Source: CAZBJJ01 sp964492245
GTDB lineage: Bacteria; Spirochaetota; Spirochaetia; Treponematales; Breznakiellaceae
NCBI GenBank assembly: GCA_964492245.1
Contig: CAZBJJ010000001.1
Location: 62,001-126,000, forward strand
DNA length: 64,000 bases
Direction: 5' to 3'
The position numbers and the translations under genes are program-made. The notes under the pieces are model-generated. The model had not been told where the DNA came from, did no database searches, and was given only the letters and a program-made list of their open reading frames with translations. Positions 1 to 8,647 of the stretch are shown piece by piece (the first letter of the stretch is position 1; each line of letters begins with the position of its first letter).

Positions 1-48
1 ACCGGCAGTAATTGCCTCTTGTAGTAGACCCTCCGCCTCTATGGCCAT
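1..48 (-). CDS. Start of an unidentified CDS, cut by the window edge
   Basis: A minus-strand ATG at 46-48 opens 16 codons to the window edge (MAIEAEGLLQEAITAG). It begins 2 nt after the pta stop codon, and an AGGA inside the last pta codons lies about 5 nt ahead of it, so it may be the next gene of a pta operon. The visible part is too short to identify. Confidence 0.4.
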   Translation of the reverse strand, partial: MAIEAEGLLQEAITAG

Positions 49-49
49 A

Positions 50-1027
50 TCAATCCTGGGCCAAACTTACCGCAGAGCTAACCACAATGTCCTGGACCGA
101 ACAGCCCCGCGAAAGGTCGCTAATTGGCTTGGCAAAGCCCTGCAGGAATGGGCCATAGGCTTCGGCCTTGGCCAAGCGCTGCACCAATTTATAGCCAATA
201 TTGCCCGCCCCTAAATCGGGGAAGACAAGGGTGTTCACCAATCCGCGAACAGGACTTCCCGGGGCTTTTTTGTCGCAGACACTGGTTACCAGGGCGGTAT
301 CGAGTTGCAGTTCGCCATCAATTAAAAGTTGCGGCTCCCGCTCCTTAACAATGGCCAAGGCTTCGCGCACTTTTACCACATCGGGATGTTCGCCCCCCGA
401 ACCCTTTGTGGAAAAAGAGAGCAGGGCCACTGCTGGCTCTTGGTCTAAAAAGTCTTTACAGGATTTTGCGGCGGCAATGGCAATTTCTGCCAGCTGGGCG
501 CTGTCGGGCCGTGGCACTACGGCGCAGTCGGAAAAAATCATGGCAGTATCTTCCATCTGCATAACAAAGCAGGAAGATGCTGTCTTCGAACCGGGGACAG
601 TGCCTATAATCATAAGGCCGGCACGCAGAACATCGGCTGTTGTAGACTCGGCACCGGCAACGAGGGCATGGGCCTGTCCCCGATGTACCATCATGGCTCC
701 CCAGCGCAGAGGTTGGAGAATATCAATTTTGGCCTGCTCTAAAGTCATACCACGGTGCTTGCGCAATTCATACAATTCTTGGGCAAAATCCATCAATTGG
801 GTCGATTGTTCTGGCTCGACAATGTCGATATTCTCTAAATCTAAGCCCTCTTTTTGAGCTGTTTGTAAAATATCAGCCTTAGAGCCAATTAAAAATACCT
901 TCGAGGCAAGGTTTTCATCTCTAATAATACAGGCCGCTCGCTGGGTGCGCGCCTCGCTGCCCTCGGGGAAAACTAGGGCTCGGGCCTTTGCCTTAGCTTT
1001 TTCCTTCATCTTCTGAATAAAATTCAT
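50..1027 (-). CDS. pta: Phosphate acetyltransferase
   Basis: Converts acetyl-CoA plus phosphate to acetyl phosphate plus CoA in the cytoplasm, the step before acetate kinase in ATP-yielding fermentation. The 325 aa match the short Pta type without an N-terminal regulatory domain. Family features seen: LVFPEGSEAR near residue 18, STTADVLRAG near 128 and GTVPGSKTASS near 142. The start ATG is preceded by AGGGAGA. It is divergent from rpe, with about 100 nt between them. No acetate kinase gene is in the window. A short reading frame starts right after its stop. Confidence 0.93.
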   Translation of the reverse strand: MNFIQKMKEKAKAKARALVFPEGSEARTQRAACIIRDENLASKVFLIGSKADILQTAQKEGLDLENIDIVEPEQSTQLMDFAQELYELRKHRGMTLEQAKIDILQPLRWGAMMVHRGQAHALVAGAESTTADVLRAGLMIIGTVPGSKTASSCFVMQMEDTAMIFSDCAVVPRPDSAQLAEIAIAAAKSCKDFLDQEPAVALLSFSTKGSGGEHPDVVKVREALAIVKEREPQLLIDGELQLDTALVTSVCDKKAPGSPVRGLVNTLVFPDLGAGNIGYKLVQRLAKAEAYGPFLQGFAKPISDLSRGCSVQDIVVSSAVSLAQD

Positions 1028-1089
1028 TTTGTCTCCCTAAATTAATGTTACAGACTTAGGATAGCCGTCTAAGGGCAAATTGACAATAG

Positions 1090-1118
1090 TTTACAAAACT
1101 TCTTTTCATAGCTATCCT
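1090..1118 (+). promoter_or_regulatory. Candidate rpe promoter giving a leaderless mRNA
   Basis: TTTACA (1090-1095), a 17-nt spacer and TATCCT (1113-1118). The -10 ends 7 nt before the rpe ATG at 1126, so transcription would start at or next to the ATG. No Shine-Dalgarno precedes that ATG, which fits. The -10 matches consensus at only four of six positions. Confidence 0.4.
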
Positions 1119-1125
1119 TATATAA

Positions 1126-1803
1126 ATGAGTATTGAACAAGGACCTACAACAATAGTTGCCCCCTCTCTTTTATCTGCAAACTTTGCGAATTTGGCTGCG
1201 GGAATAGAGGTAATAGAAGACTCTGGTGCCGACTGGATTCATCTGGATATAATGGACGGACAGTTTGTGCCCAACCTGACCTTTGGCCCCAAGATGGTGG
1301 GCGATTTACGCCCACTCACTGCCTTGCCCTTCGATGTACACCTTATGACCAAGACGCCCGAAAGACTTGCGCCAGATTTTGTAGCTGCTGGGGCTAACTG
1401 GCTCACCTGGCATATCGAGGCCTGTACCCACTCGCACCGCCTTGCCATGCTTGTTCGGGAGCTTGGAGCTCATCCGGGAATTAGCCTTGTGCCATCGAGT
1501 CCGGTGCAGCTTCTTTCGCAGATACTCTGGCATGTCGATTTAGTGCTGGTAATGACGGTGGACCCTGGTTTTGGGGGCCAATCATTTATAAAATCCTGTA
1601 TGCAAAAAATAATTGAATTGGCCGAAATACGCCAAGAAAGGGAGCTTTCATACAAGATAGCTGTTGATGGCGGAGTTTCTTTGGAAAATGCAGTACAATT
1701 GAGGGAGGCTGGGGCTGATATTTTGGTGTCTGGCTCCGCTTTTTTTGAATCAAAACAAAAACAGGCCTACGTTAAGCATTTGCGAAAGGCGCCAGGGCAT
1801 TAA
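1126..1803 (+). CDS. rpe: Ribulose-phosphate 3-epimerase
   Basis: Interconverts ribulose 5-phosphate and xylulose 5-phosphate in the pentose phosphate pathway. The 225-aa TIM barrel shows the standard metal and phosphate-binding elements: HLDIMDGQFVPN near 39, DVHLM near 70, DPGFGGQSF near 146, VDGGV near 180 and VSGSAFF near 202. No Shine-Dalgarno is visible before ATG 1126 and a promoter-like element lies directly upstream, so translation may be leaderless. A TPR protein gene follows 43 nt later on the same strand. Confidence 0.93.
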   Translation: MSIEQGPTTIVAPSLLSANFANLAAGIEVIEDSGADWIHLDIMDGQFVPNLTFGPKMVGDLRPLTALPFDVHLMTKTPERLAPDFVAAGANWLTWHIEACTHSHRLAMLVRELGAHPGISLVPSSPVQLLSQILWHVDLVLVMTVDPGFGGQSFIKSCMQKIIELAEIRQERELSYKIAVDGGVSLENAVQLREAGADILVSGSAFFESKQKQAYVKHLRKAPGH

Positions 1804-1846
1804 GCTAGAAAAGGAATATGCCGATATTAAATCGGGAGTGTATTTT

Positions 1847-2827
1847 ATGAATAAAAGGGCTTTTACAATTTTAGCAGTCTTCTTGCTCTCTGCGGCCATG
1901 CTTTTTGCACAGTCTGGGCAGAACTTTCGCCAAGAAGGTCTGGATGCCTATTCTAAGGGGCAATGGCAGAATGCCGTTTTATACCTGCGCCGCTCACTCA
2001 GCTTAGAAAAAGATGCTGTAAAACAGGCTGAAACGCTCTACTGGATTTCGCTCTCCGAAATTGCCCTGCGCGATTACGAGGGCGCTCTTAAAGACTTAAA
2101 AACACTCACCGACATTGACCCGGTGGGAAAATACAGTAACGAGGCCATGTACCAACGTGGCCGCATTTATTATTACCAGGGCAATTACGAACAAGCTATT
2201 ACCGTATTAAAATCTTATGTGGACATAGCGGGAGAGACATCGAGCCAGGCGGCGGGAAGCTACTGGATTGCCGAAAGTCTTTTTTCTCTTGGACGTTTTT
2301 CCGAAGCCCGCAGTATGTTTTCGCTCATTAATGACAAATGGCCCTCCAGTGCAAAATACGAGGCTGCTGCCTATCGCATTGCACTTATCGACCAGAAGAC
2401 AATTGAGCAGGAACTTTTAACCTTGCTAAAATGGACGCATGAGGAATCGTTAAAGACCTTCGAAGATTATCAGCGTCGCGAAAGATCGTATGAACAGGCC
2501 CTTATTGTGTATCAAAAGCGCATTGCCGAGATGTTAAAAGATACGCGTTTGGCAGATCTTGAAAACGAAAATAAAAAATTAAAACAGCGGGCCTCCCTGC
2601 TGGAACAGCAACTTGCCGAAATTCAAAATAGATACAACGATTATTCCCCACAGGTGGATATCGATGACACCGAGATTGTTCAGTCTTCGTTGCCGCTAGC
2701 TTCTACAGATGGCGCACCATCTAATGGTGATGATATTCTGTCCCGGTTAGAAGCCCTTAGACTTCAGGCGATAAAAGTACAGGAAGCACTTATGAAAAAA
2801 ATTGAATTGGAGGGATATGGTGATTAA
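1847..2827 (+). CDS. Secreted TPR protein with C-terminal coiled coil
   Basis: A 326-aa protein from ATG 1847, chosen over an earlier ATG inside rpe because GGGAG precedes it and a signal peptide then begins at residue 1 (MNKRAFTILAVFLLSAAMLFA, likely cut after LFA). TPR-type helices fill residues 25-185 with typical spacing of W, Y, A and G. A coiled coil follows near 240-275 (LENENKKLKQRASLLEQQLA), then an acidic linker. The fold resembles YbgF/BamD-like periplasmic TPR proteins, but I cannot assign a function. The next gene starts inside its last codons, so the two are translationally coupled. Confidence 0.75.
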   Translation: MNKRAFTILAVFLLSAAMLFAQSGQNFRQEGLDAYSKGQWQNAVLYLRRSLSLEKDAVKQAETLYWISLSEIALRDYEGALKDLKTLTDIDPVGKYSNEAMYQRGRIYYYQGNYEQAITVLKSYVDIAGETSSQAAGSYWIAESLFSLGRFSEARSMFSLINDKWPSSAKYEAAAYRIALIDQKTIEQELLTLLKWTHEESLKTFEDYQRRERSYEQALIVYQKRIAEMLKDTRLADLENENKKLKQRASLLEQQLAEIQNRYNDYSPQVDIDDTEIVQSSLPLASTDGAPSNGDDILSRLEALRLQAIKVQEALMKKIELEGYGD

Positions 2828-3842
2828 TTATCGTTCGCTAGCTTCCTTTTTATTTTTAATCTCTTTATTAACCAGATTACACGCCTTCGATATTGAACAG
2901 GGCAATTTGGTACTGCGCATATACGAATCCACCGGTTATTTTTCCCTGTATGAACGCCAGACGCAAGCAGGCAATAAGCTTATTCCCCTTTTTGCCGATC
3001 AGGATCCTCGCAGTTCGTTTTCCACCATTCTTATCAATAACCGGGAATTTAAACTTGGACAGACTTCCTATTTTAAGTTGTTTACCACGCAGGGGGAAAA
3101 TTCTGCATCTTTATATTGGGAATCCCCGGTGTTGCACATGGAGCAAAAATTTAGCTTTATCCAGGATCCCCTCCATTCTTCGCGCATTTTTCTTAACATG
3201 GAGCTATCATTTTACAATGTGGGCAATGGAAGCATCGATATTGCCTATCGCTACTTACTGGATACCTATTTAGGGGAAAAGACCAGGACGCATTTTACTA
3301 CCGATACTCGCCGAGAAGTTGCCGCCGAAACCCTTATTTTTCCCGCCATCGACGAAGACAGGATAATATATTCAGCAAATGAATCGACCGGCCTTATGCT
3401 ATCGATTAAAAACAAGGGCAGAATTAACCCCGATTCGATACATATTGCAAACTGGAAAAGACTTTCCGATTATCCGTGGAAATTGATCTTTAAAGAGAAC
3501 AGAAATTTTAACAATCTGCCGTACTCCGTGGGAGATTCTGCGGTAACCTATTATTTTAACAATCGAAACCTTATGCGCGGCCAGGTAATTACTTTTAATA
3601 TATTGATGGGTCCGGCCTATACCAGCGGCTTTCCCGATATTTCAACAATGGGACCCTATGCTGGCAAATTTTTGCCCAAGGTACCCGGCAGTGCCGACGA
3701 AAAACTCCTGCGTGAACTACAGGAACTTCAGGTTACCATTGACTATCTACAGCGGGCAGAGCGCGACGGCTTTGTGCCCGAAGAAAAAGAGCTATTACGC
3801 ATGGAGGATTTGCTTAATAGAATTTCTGATCAAGCAGAATAA
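2817..3842 (+). CDS. Secreted beta-rich protein, unknown function
   Basis: About 341 aa with an N-terminal signal peptide (hydrophobic LASFLFLISLLT, probable cut after LHA). The mature part is rich in aromatic and beta-forming residues without membrane helices, and ends in a charged helix (about 300-340). I recognise no domain. The start overlaps the end of the TPR gene: ATG 2817 and GTG 2820 are in frame and GGAGGG lies just ahead, so either could be used. It is followed 4 nt later by another TPR protein; the three genes look like one operon, probably envelope-related. Confidence 0.7.
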   Translation: MVINYRSLASFLFLISLLTRLHAFDIEQGNLVLRIYESTGYFSLYERQTQAGNKLIPLFADQDPRSSFSTILINNREFKLGQTSYFKLFTTQGENSASLYWESPVLHMEQKFSFIQDPLHSSRIFLNMELSFYNVGNGSIDIAYRYLLDTYLGEKTRTHFTTDTRREVAAETLIFPAIDEDRIIYSANESTGLMLSIKNKGRINPDSIHIANWKRLSDYPWKLIFKENRNFNNLPYSVGDSAVTYYFNNRNLMRGQVITFNILMGPAYTSGFPDISTMGPYAGKFLPKVPGSADEKLLRELQELQVTIDYLQRAERDGFVPEEKELLRMEDLLNRISDQAE

Positions 3843-3846
3843 ATAC

Positions 3847-4962
3847 ATGCAAAGGGCATCCCAGGACTATATTCTTTATAAAGCAAAACGTCTCTTAGCT
3901 AGGCGAAAAATGCGCGAATTAATTCGCCTTCTGGAACCAGAGGTTATTCGCTATCACGACTCTTACACCTATTACCACTATCTTTTTACTGCCTGTCTAT
4001 ATGCCGAGGATTACAGTGGGGCCAATACCTATTTAAAAAAAGCTCGAGAAATTAAAATGCGCTCCACCGATGTATTGGCGGGTATGGCAATTATTTATCT
4101 GCGTCGGGGCAATAGCGCAAAGGCCATCGAGTGCTATCTGGAAATACAGGACCTTGAGCCCAAAAACAAGCTTCCCAGCAAGGCCTTAAAAATGCTGCGA
4201 AAGGTAATTAAAAATGATAATCTCGACAGCTTTATCAATTCAAAGGCCATAAAAACTCTGTACCCCCCATTGCCCAGACGTTTTTCTTTCCGCCAGTTAA
4301 TTTATATCTTTATTTTTGCCCTATTTCTTGGATTTGGCCTGTTTTATGGCTATAGGAAAATAAAAACCTTACATGCCCCAGAAAGTAGCCGTTTGGGCCT
4401 GGAGCAGTCTGCACTTGAATACCCGGGAAAAACCGAATGGCTGGATATGGGGGGAAGTTTTTCCCGCATTTTAACTGCCAGGGAAATCAAGACCAGTTTT
4501 AATCTTGCCAGAAAATATTTTAGAGATTATCGAGATGAAATGGCAAAAATAGAGCTGAATAAAATATTGCAATCAAATGCTGCGACGTCCATTAAAACTA
4601 AGGCTGAAATATTAAAATCCCATACTACTATTCCAAATTTTACGAACTTAAAAGATAAGATAGCCTTTGAAGATGTGTTTAAAGACCCCTTGTTGTATCA
4701 AGATTGCCATGTTATTTGGCGGGGAATGGCGACAAATCTGCAGGAAGGTCTTGCAGATATGCAGTTCGACCTATTAGTTGGCTACGACGAAAAAACTGTT
4801 TTACGGGGCATTGTGAGCGTCAATCTGCCTTTTGTGGCCAATATCGAACTTGGATTGCCAATTGAAATTTTAGCGCGCTTAGTAATTCTTGCGGAGCCAA
4901 AAATTACAATACAATTACAGGGAATTTCGATCTATCAATCTAAAAAATTGCAAGAGGATTAA
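3847..4962 (+). CDS. TPR protein with one membrane span, unknown function
   Basis: A 371-aa protein; ATG 3847 is chosen because it follows the previous stop by 4 nt. Residues 1-130 are helical and TPR-like (YYHYLFTACLYAEDYSGA, then a canonical repeat with AIIYLRRGNSAKAIECY). A single hydrophobic span (IYIFIFALFLGFGLFYGY) sits near 150-168, followed by about 200 residues that may lie outside the membrane and end in a beta-rich part. It resembles uncharacterised Treponema TPR proteins from memory. It is the last gene of the trio and converges on the PRPP synthetase gene 8 nt away. Confidence 0.72.
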   Translation: MQRASQDYILYKAKRLLARRKMRELIRLLEPEVIRYHDSYTYYHYLFTACLYAEDYSGANTYLKKAREIKMRSTDVLAGMAIIYLRRGNSAKAIECYLEIQDLEPKNKLPSKALKMLRKVIKNDNLDSFINSKAIKTLYPPLPRRFSFRQLIYIFIFALFLGFGLFYGYRKIKTLHAPESSRLGLEQSALEYPGKTEWLDMGGSFSRILTAREIKTSFNLARKYFRDYRDEMAKIELNKILQSNAATSIKTKAEILKSHTTIPNFTNLKDKIAFEDVFKDPLLYQDCHVIWRGMATNLQEGLADMQFDLLVGYDEKTVLRGIVSVNLPFVANIELGLPIEILARLVILAEPKITIQLQGISIYQSKKLQED

Positions 4963-4970
4963 GTTTTTGG

Positions 4971-6083
4971 CTAATCAGCTAAATTAAATAAACTGCTGGA
5001 AGTTAAATATTTCTCTGCGCTAAAGCTTTCAAAATAAGTCGAAAGGGATCTGCCACTTATCAGGCCGTAGATAATTTTTGCAGCTAATTCCCTTGAGCTC
5101 ACCTGTTCTACCGAAAGAGAAGATAGATCTATTCCTCTTTGGCAACATACGGTATCTGTGGTAATAATCTTAGATAAATTGCCCGAATTGTAAAGTGCGG
5201 TAAGCCGCTCTGTGGCCGGGTGGGAGAGAACAGGGTGCACTACGGCTAGATTTATTTCTTTTGGCCTATGTAGTACTAGGGCCTCGACCAAGGTCTGCAC
5301 AGAGCCCCCTGTGTCGATCATATCATCTACAATCCAAAGTATTTTTCCTTCCAAGGGCTCAGCACTTAAAATATACACCGATTCGATGGTATTGGCCCTG
5401 CCATAATTGCGCTGTTTATGGGCAATTACTAAGGGGGTGCCAAAGGCATTTGCAAAGCCCCGTGCCAGTTTTTCCCCACCGGCATCCACCGAACAAAAAG
5501 CCCAGCTGTCGCGCACCTTCGTATTTAAGGTTTCAAGGTCTGCAATGTATCTGTCGCAAATATGTCGTTTTAAAAGGGGTAGGGCAGGGATATCGTCAAT
5601 TGCACAGGACAGCGGGTCTAACATAATTTTAGATTTATCTGAATGTAGCTGAAAGGTAATAATATGGCTGGCCCCCAGACTTGCCAGAGTCTTAAAATGC
5701 ACCCATAAACCAACGGAATTTCGGCGAGTCGTCCTGTCGCTGCGCGAAGAAGAGACATAGGGTTCAAAGACCACAATGCGTTTGGGCTGGGCCCGTTTTA
5801 GGGCGTCCACTGCGTGGTAAAGCTCTAATTTAGCTTCGTCATTGGGAATACCCGCCCCATTGCGGGCACAGGAGGTAAACAAGAAAATAGTCTTGCCCCG
5901 TATAGAAGTGCCCAGCTCCACTTCAATTTCGCCATCGGCAAAACGTAAAATCTGAAGAGCCTGGACTGCGTCGAAACCCTGTACAAAGTGAGCGAGCGAA
6001 GGAAAATGCGACAGGATGTCCACAACCGAAGAAGCATATTCTCGCATTGAGCGCGTTGCACAAATTAAAAATCGACTGTCCAT
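4971..6083 (-). CDS. prs: Ribose-phosphate pyrophosphokinase, divergent type
   Basis: Makes PRPP from ribose 5-phosphate and ATP for nucleotide synthesis. The PRPP-binding motif is clear (VDDMIDTGGS), and the catalytic-loop region is present in a divergent form (PYVSSSRSDRTTRR, replacing the usual PYARQDR). About 370 aa from ATG 6083, longer than the usual 310-320, mainly at the C-terminus. An in-frame TTG at 6152 would add 23 residues; neither start has a strong Shine-Dalgarno. The gene diverges from recA. It could have altered regulation or belong to a Prs-like subfamily. Confidence 0.82.
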   Translation of the reverse strand: MDSRFLICATRSMREYASSVVDILSHFPSLAHFVQGFDAVQALQILRFADGEIEVELGTSIRGKTIFLFTSCARNGAGIPNDEAKLELYHAVDALKRAQPKRIVVFEPYVSSSRSDRTTRRNSVGLWVHFKTLASLGASHIITFQLHSDKSKIMLDPLSCAIDDIPALPLLKRHICDRYIADLETLNTKVRDSWAFCSVDAGGEKLARGFANAFGTPLVIAHKQRNYGRANTIESVYILSAEPLEGKILWIVDDMIDTGGSVQTLVEALVLHRPKEINLAVVHPVLSHPATERLTALYNSGNLSKIITTDTVCCQRGIDLSSLSVEQVSSRELAAKIIYGLISGRSLSTYFESFSAEKYLTSSSLFNLAD

Positions 6084-6186
6084 ACAAGTATCATACCCGT
6101 TCTCTGGTAGAAGGTCGAGAGATTTATCAAAAGTGGCATGAAAATCGACCAATACCAGGAATTGTGGTATTATTTTTATATTTTTA

Positions 6187-6199
6187 TTGATATAATCAA
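6187..6199. promoter_or_regulatory. Small palindrome in the prs-recA intergenic region
   Basis: TTGAT-ATA-ATCAA is a perfect inverted repeat holding a consensus TATAAT (6191-6196), about 45 nt before the recA start. It could be an operator or -10 element, but no good -35 lies 16-18 nt upstream in the plus direction. Confidence 0.25.
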
Positions 6200-6242
6200 A
6201 TTTATACAGTAGTTTTCGGCATACTTCCTATAGGGGGATTAC

Positions 6243-7367
6243 ATGGCAAAGATAGATGCGATAAGCACAAAAAACACATTGGAAGAAAAATCCAAGGCGT
6301 TGGAGGTGGCTAGACTCCAAATAGAAAAGCAGTTCGGGGTTGGTTCTCTTATGAAGCTTGGGGGCCCAGACGAAATTGCTGGTATAGACTTTATACCTTC
6401 TGGCTCGATTTTATTGGACGAGGCCCTGGGAATTGGAGGCTACCCACGGGGGCGAATTATCGAGGTCTACGGCCCAGAGTCTTCGGGGAAGACCACTCTG
6501 GCCCTACACGCAATTGCCGAGGCACAGAAGACAGGGGGTATCGCCGCCTTTGTCGATGCCGAACATGCTCTGGACCCTATTTATGCAAAAAACTTAGGGG
6601 TCAATATCGACGATCTCTGGGTCTCTCAGCCAGATACTGGGGAGCAGGCCCTGGAAATTACCGAAAGCCTTGTCCGCTCCGGTGCGGTCGATATTATCGT
6701 GGTTGACTCGGTTGCGGCCTTAACGCCCCAGGCCGAAATTGAAGGGGACATGGGCGATTCCCACATGGGTCTACAGGCCCGCCTTATGAGCCAGGCCTTA
6801 AGAAAACTTACGGCAATTATAGGCAAGAGCAAGACCACCCTTATTTTTATAAACCAGATACGTATGAAAATTGGCGTTATGTTTGGCAATCCCGAGACAA
6901 CTACCGGAGGCAATGCTTTAAAATTTTATTCTTCGGTGCGCTTGGAAGTTAGGCGAATTGAAACAATCGAAAAAGGCGATGCCGACGCAATAGGTAACCG
7001 GGTTCGGGTTAAGGTAGTTAAAAACAAGGTAGCCCCGCCATTTAGGAAGGTCGAGCTGGAAATTATTTTTGGCAGTGGCATATCGGCTACGGCAAGTATT
7101 TTAGATGCCGCCGTTAAATATGAGGTTATAGATAAAAAAGGGGCCTGGTATGCCTATGGCGAGGAAAAAATAGGGCAGGGCAGGGACAATGCTAAAACCT
7201 TTTTGGACTCCAACCCCGATATTAAGCTTGCCATCGAAGAAAAATTGCGCCTTATCATGTTTCCCAATTTACAGAAAAACAAAAAAAGCGAGACTAAGCT
7301 AGAAAAAACAGATACAAAAAAAGAAGAGCCCGCGGGAACAAAGGGGTCAAATGCCCTCTTTGAATAA
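6243..7367 (+). CDS. recA: Recombinase RecA
   Basis: ATP-dependent strand-exchange protein for homologous recombination and repair. The 374-aa product has the Walker A motif GPESSGKTT near 76, the Walker B region VDIIVVDSVAALTP near 150, the L2-region NQIRMKIGVMFGNPETTTGG near 205, and a charged, Lys/Glu-rich C-terminal tail. AGGGGG lies 6-8 nt before ATG 6243. Its last 17 nt overlap the start of folK. No recognisable LexA box is seen upstream. Confidence 0.98.
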   Translation: MAKIDAISTKNTLEEKSKALEVARLQIEKQFGVGSLMKLGGPDEIAGIDFIPSGSILLDEALGIGGYPRGRIIEVYGPESSGKTTLALHAIAEAQKTGGIAAFVDAEHALDPIYAKNLGVNIDDLWVSQPDTGEQALEITESLVRSGAVDIIVVDSVAALTPQAEIEGDMGDSHMGLQARLMSQALRKLTAIIGKSKTTLIFINQIRMKIGVMFGNPETTTGGNALKFYSSVRLEVRRIETIEKGDADAIGNRVRVKVVKNKVAPPFRKVELEIIFGSGISATASILDAAVKYEVIDKKGAWYAYGEEKIGQGRDNAKTFLDSNPDIKLAIEEKLRLIMFPNLQKNKKSETKLEKTDTKKEEPAGTKGSNALFE

Positions 7368-7872
7368 GGCGAGTCTTAGCTTAGGGAGCAATACTGGCGA
7401 CAGCATTGCCACATTACGGGCTGCCCTTGGGCAGCTCGAACCGCATTTTAACGATTTTCGTTGCTCTGCCGTGTATAAGACAAAGGCAATGTACAAAGAG
7501 GACCAGCCAGATTTTTACAATATGGTCTGCCAGGGATTTTGGCGAGGAAGCGCAGAGGAGCTTTTGCAACTCTGCCAGGGGATAGAGGCAAATCTAGGGC
7601 GCAACCGCCTGCTCGAGGAAGCAAAGGGGCCAAGGAGTCTGGACATAGATATTGTGCTTTTAGGGGATACACACATTGCAAAAAAGCACTTGCTTATTCC
7701 CCACATAGGGCTTTTAGAACGGGCCTTCGTGCTTGTACCCCTTTTGGCCATAGATCCGGATATACGCTATCCCCTCGATGGCAGCCCCCTTTCTCTTGCT
7801 CTGGCGAAACTAAAGACCGAAGGCATTTACTGTCTGCAAGAAATTTCGTATGATACCCAAGGAGTTCGGTAA
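7351..7872 (+). CDS. folK: 2-amino-4-hydroxy-6-hydroxymethyldihydropteridine pyrophosphokinase
   Basis: Transfers pyrophosphate from ATP to 6-hydroxymethyl-dihydropterin in folate synthesis. The 173-aa protein begins with the family start LSLGSNTGD, has the pterin-contact region VYKTKAMYKEDQPDFYN, and carries the HPPK signature GPRSLDIDIVLLG near 92 followed by LLIPHIGLLERAFVLVPL. It overlaps the 3' end of recA, a tight coupling. folC, a later folate gene, is also in this window at 49571. Confidence 0.93.
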   Translation: MPSLNKASLSLGSNTGDSIATLRAALGQLEPHFNDFRCSAVYKTKAMYKEDQPDFYNMVCQGFWRGSAEELLQLCQGIEANLGRNRLLEEAKGPRSLDIDIVLLGDTHIAKKHLLIPHIGLLERAFVLVPLLAIDPDIRYPLDGSPLSLALAKLKTEGIYCLQEISYDTQGVR

Positions 7873-7873
7873 A

Positions 7874-8647
7874 ATGGAAGAACAGAAAATTGAAGCCGGG
7901 CATCGTTTTCGGTTAAAGGAATTTGAAGGTCCCTTGGATCTTCTATTATTTCTCATTAAAAAAAATGAAGTAAACATATACGACATACCTATATCTCAAA
8001 TAACCGAACAGTTTTTAGAATTCTTGGCCTGGGAAACTGAACTCGATTTAGACGAATTGAGCGAGTTCCATGCAATGGCGGCCAATCTTTTGTATATAAA
8101 ATCGAGAATGCTTTTGCCTGTAGAAGTCGATTTAATGAGCGATATCGAGGATCCGCGCCAGGATCTCGTCGAGAAACTTATCGAGTATCAAAAATTCAAA
8201 AAACTTAGCAATCTAATGGAAGAGAAAGAGCGCGAATCGGAATGGGTAATGGAACGAAAGAAAATTCAAAAAGCCCTGCCCTTTGCCGATGAAGGGCTCT
8301 GGGAAAAGGTGGATGTCTGGGATCTTTTAAAGACCTTTTCCAGCTTGATGACCAATATTACCAGCGAGAGAATTGTAGATCTCTATGAAGAGGTAACCAT
8401 AAACGAAAAAATAAGTCTGATGAATGAATTGATAGAAAAGCATGGGGAATGCTCTTTTACCGACTTAGTGGTGCGACGGGGCTCAATCCTTGATATTGTC
8501 TGTGCCTTTTTGGCTATTTTAGAAGCGGTCAAATTTAAGTTGGTATCAATTTACCAAAATAGAATGTTTGGAGACATTGTCATTCGGTCTCCGGAAAAGG
8601 CTGTACATTATGGAGTTGAAATTGGAGAGGGAAGCAGCCCTAATTGA
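7874..8647 (+). CDS. scpA: Segregation and condensation protein A
   Basis: Kleisin subunit of the SMC-ScpA-ScpB condensin, which organises and segregates the chromosome. The 257-aa product has the N-terminal kleisin signature (FEGPLDLLLFLIKKNEVNIYDIP near 16), the LLYIKSRMLLP segment near 73, and a C-terminal winged-helix region. ATG 7874 is chosen because AAGGAG sits 9 nt upstream. scpB overlaps its 3' end. SMC itself is not in the window. Confidence 0.94.
   Translation: MEEQKIEAGHRFRLKEFEGPLDLLLFLIKKNEVNIYDIPISQITEQFLEFLAWETELDLDELSEFHAMAANLLYIKSRMLLPVEVDLMSDIEDPRQDLVEKLIEYQKFKKLSNLMEEKERESEWVMERKKIQKALPFADEGLWEKVDVWDLLKTFSSLMTNITSERIVDLYEEVTINEKISLMNELIEKHGECSFTDLVVRRGSILDIVCAFLAILEAVKFKLVSIYQNRMFGDIVIRSPEKAVHYGVEIGEGSSPN

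Noticed and set aside
201..857. A 218-codon open frame opposite pta
   Set aside because: It lies antisense to a clear phosphate acetyltransferase and its translation resembles no protein; it is a shadow of the real coding strand.
1745..1846. N-terminal extension of the TPR protein into rpe
   Set aside because: The first 34 codons overlap rpe out of frame; ATG 1847 gives an intact signal peptide and has GGGAG ahead.
3658..3846. N-terminal extension of the anchored TPR protein
   Set aside because: It overlaps the preceding gene out of frame; ATG 3847 immediately follows that gene.
4963..5000. Terminator between the convergent TPR and prs genes
   Set aside because: TTGGCT/AGCTAA can pair around AATC, but no T-run follows on either strand in the right place.
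6153..6242. LexA/SOS box before recA
   Set aside because: I saw no match to the known E. coli or Bacillus consensus.
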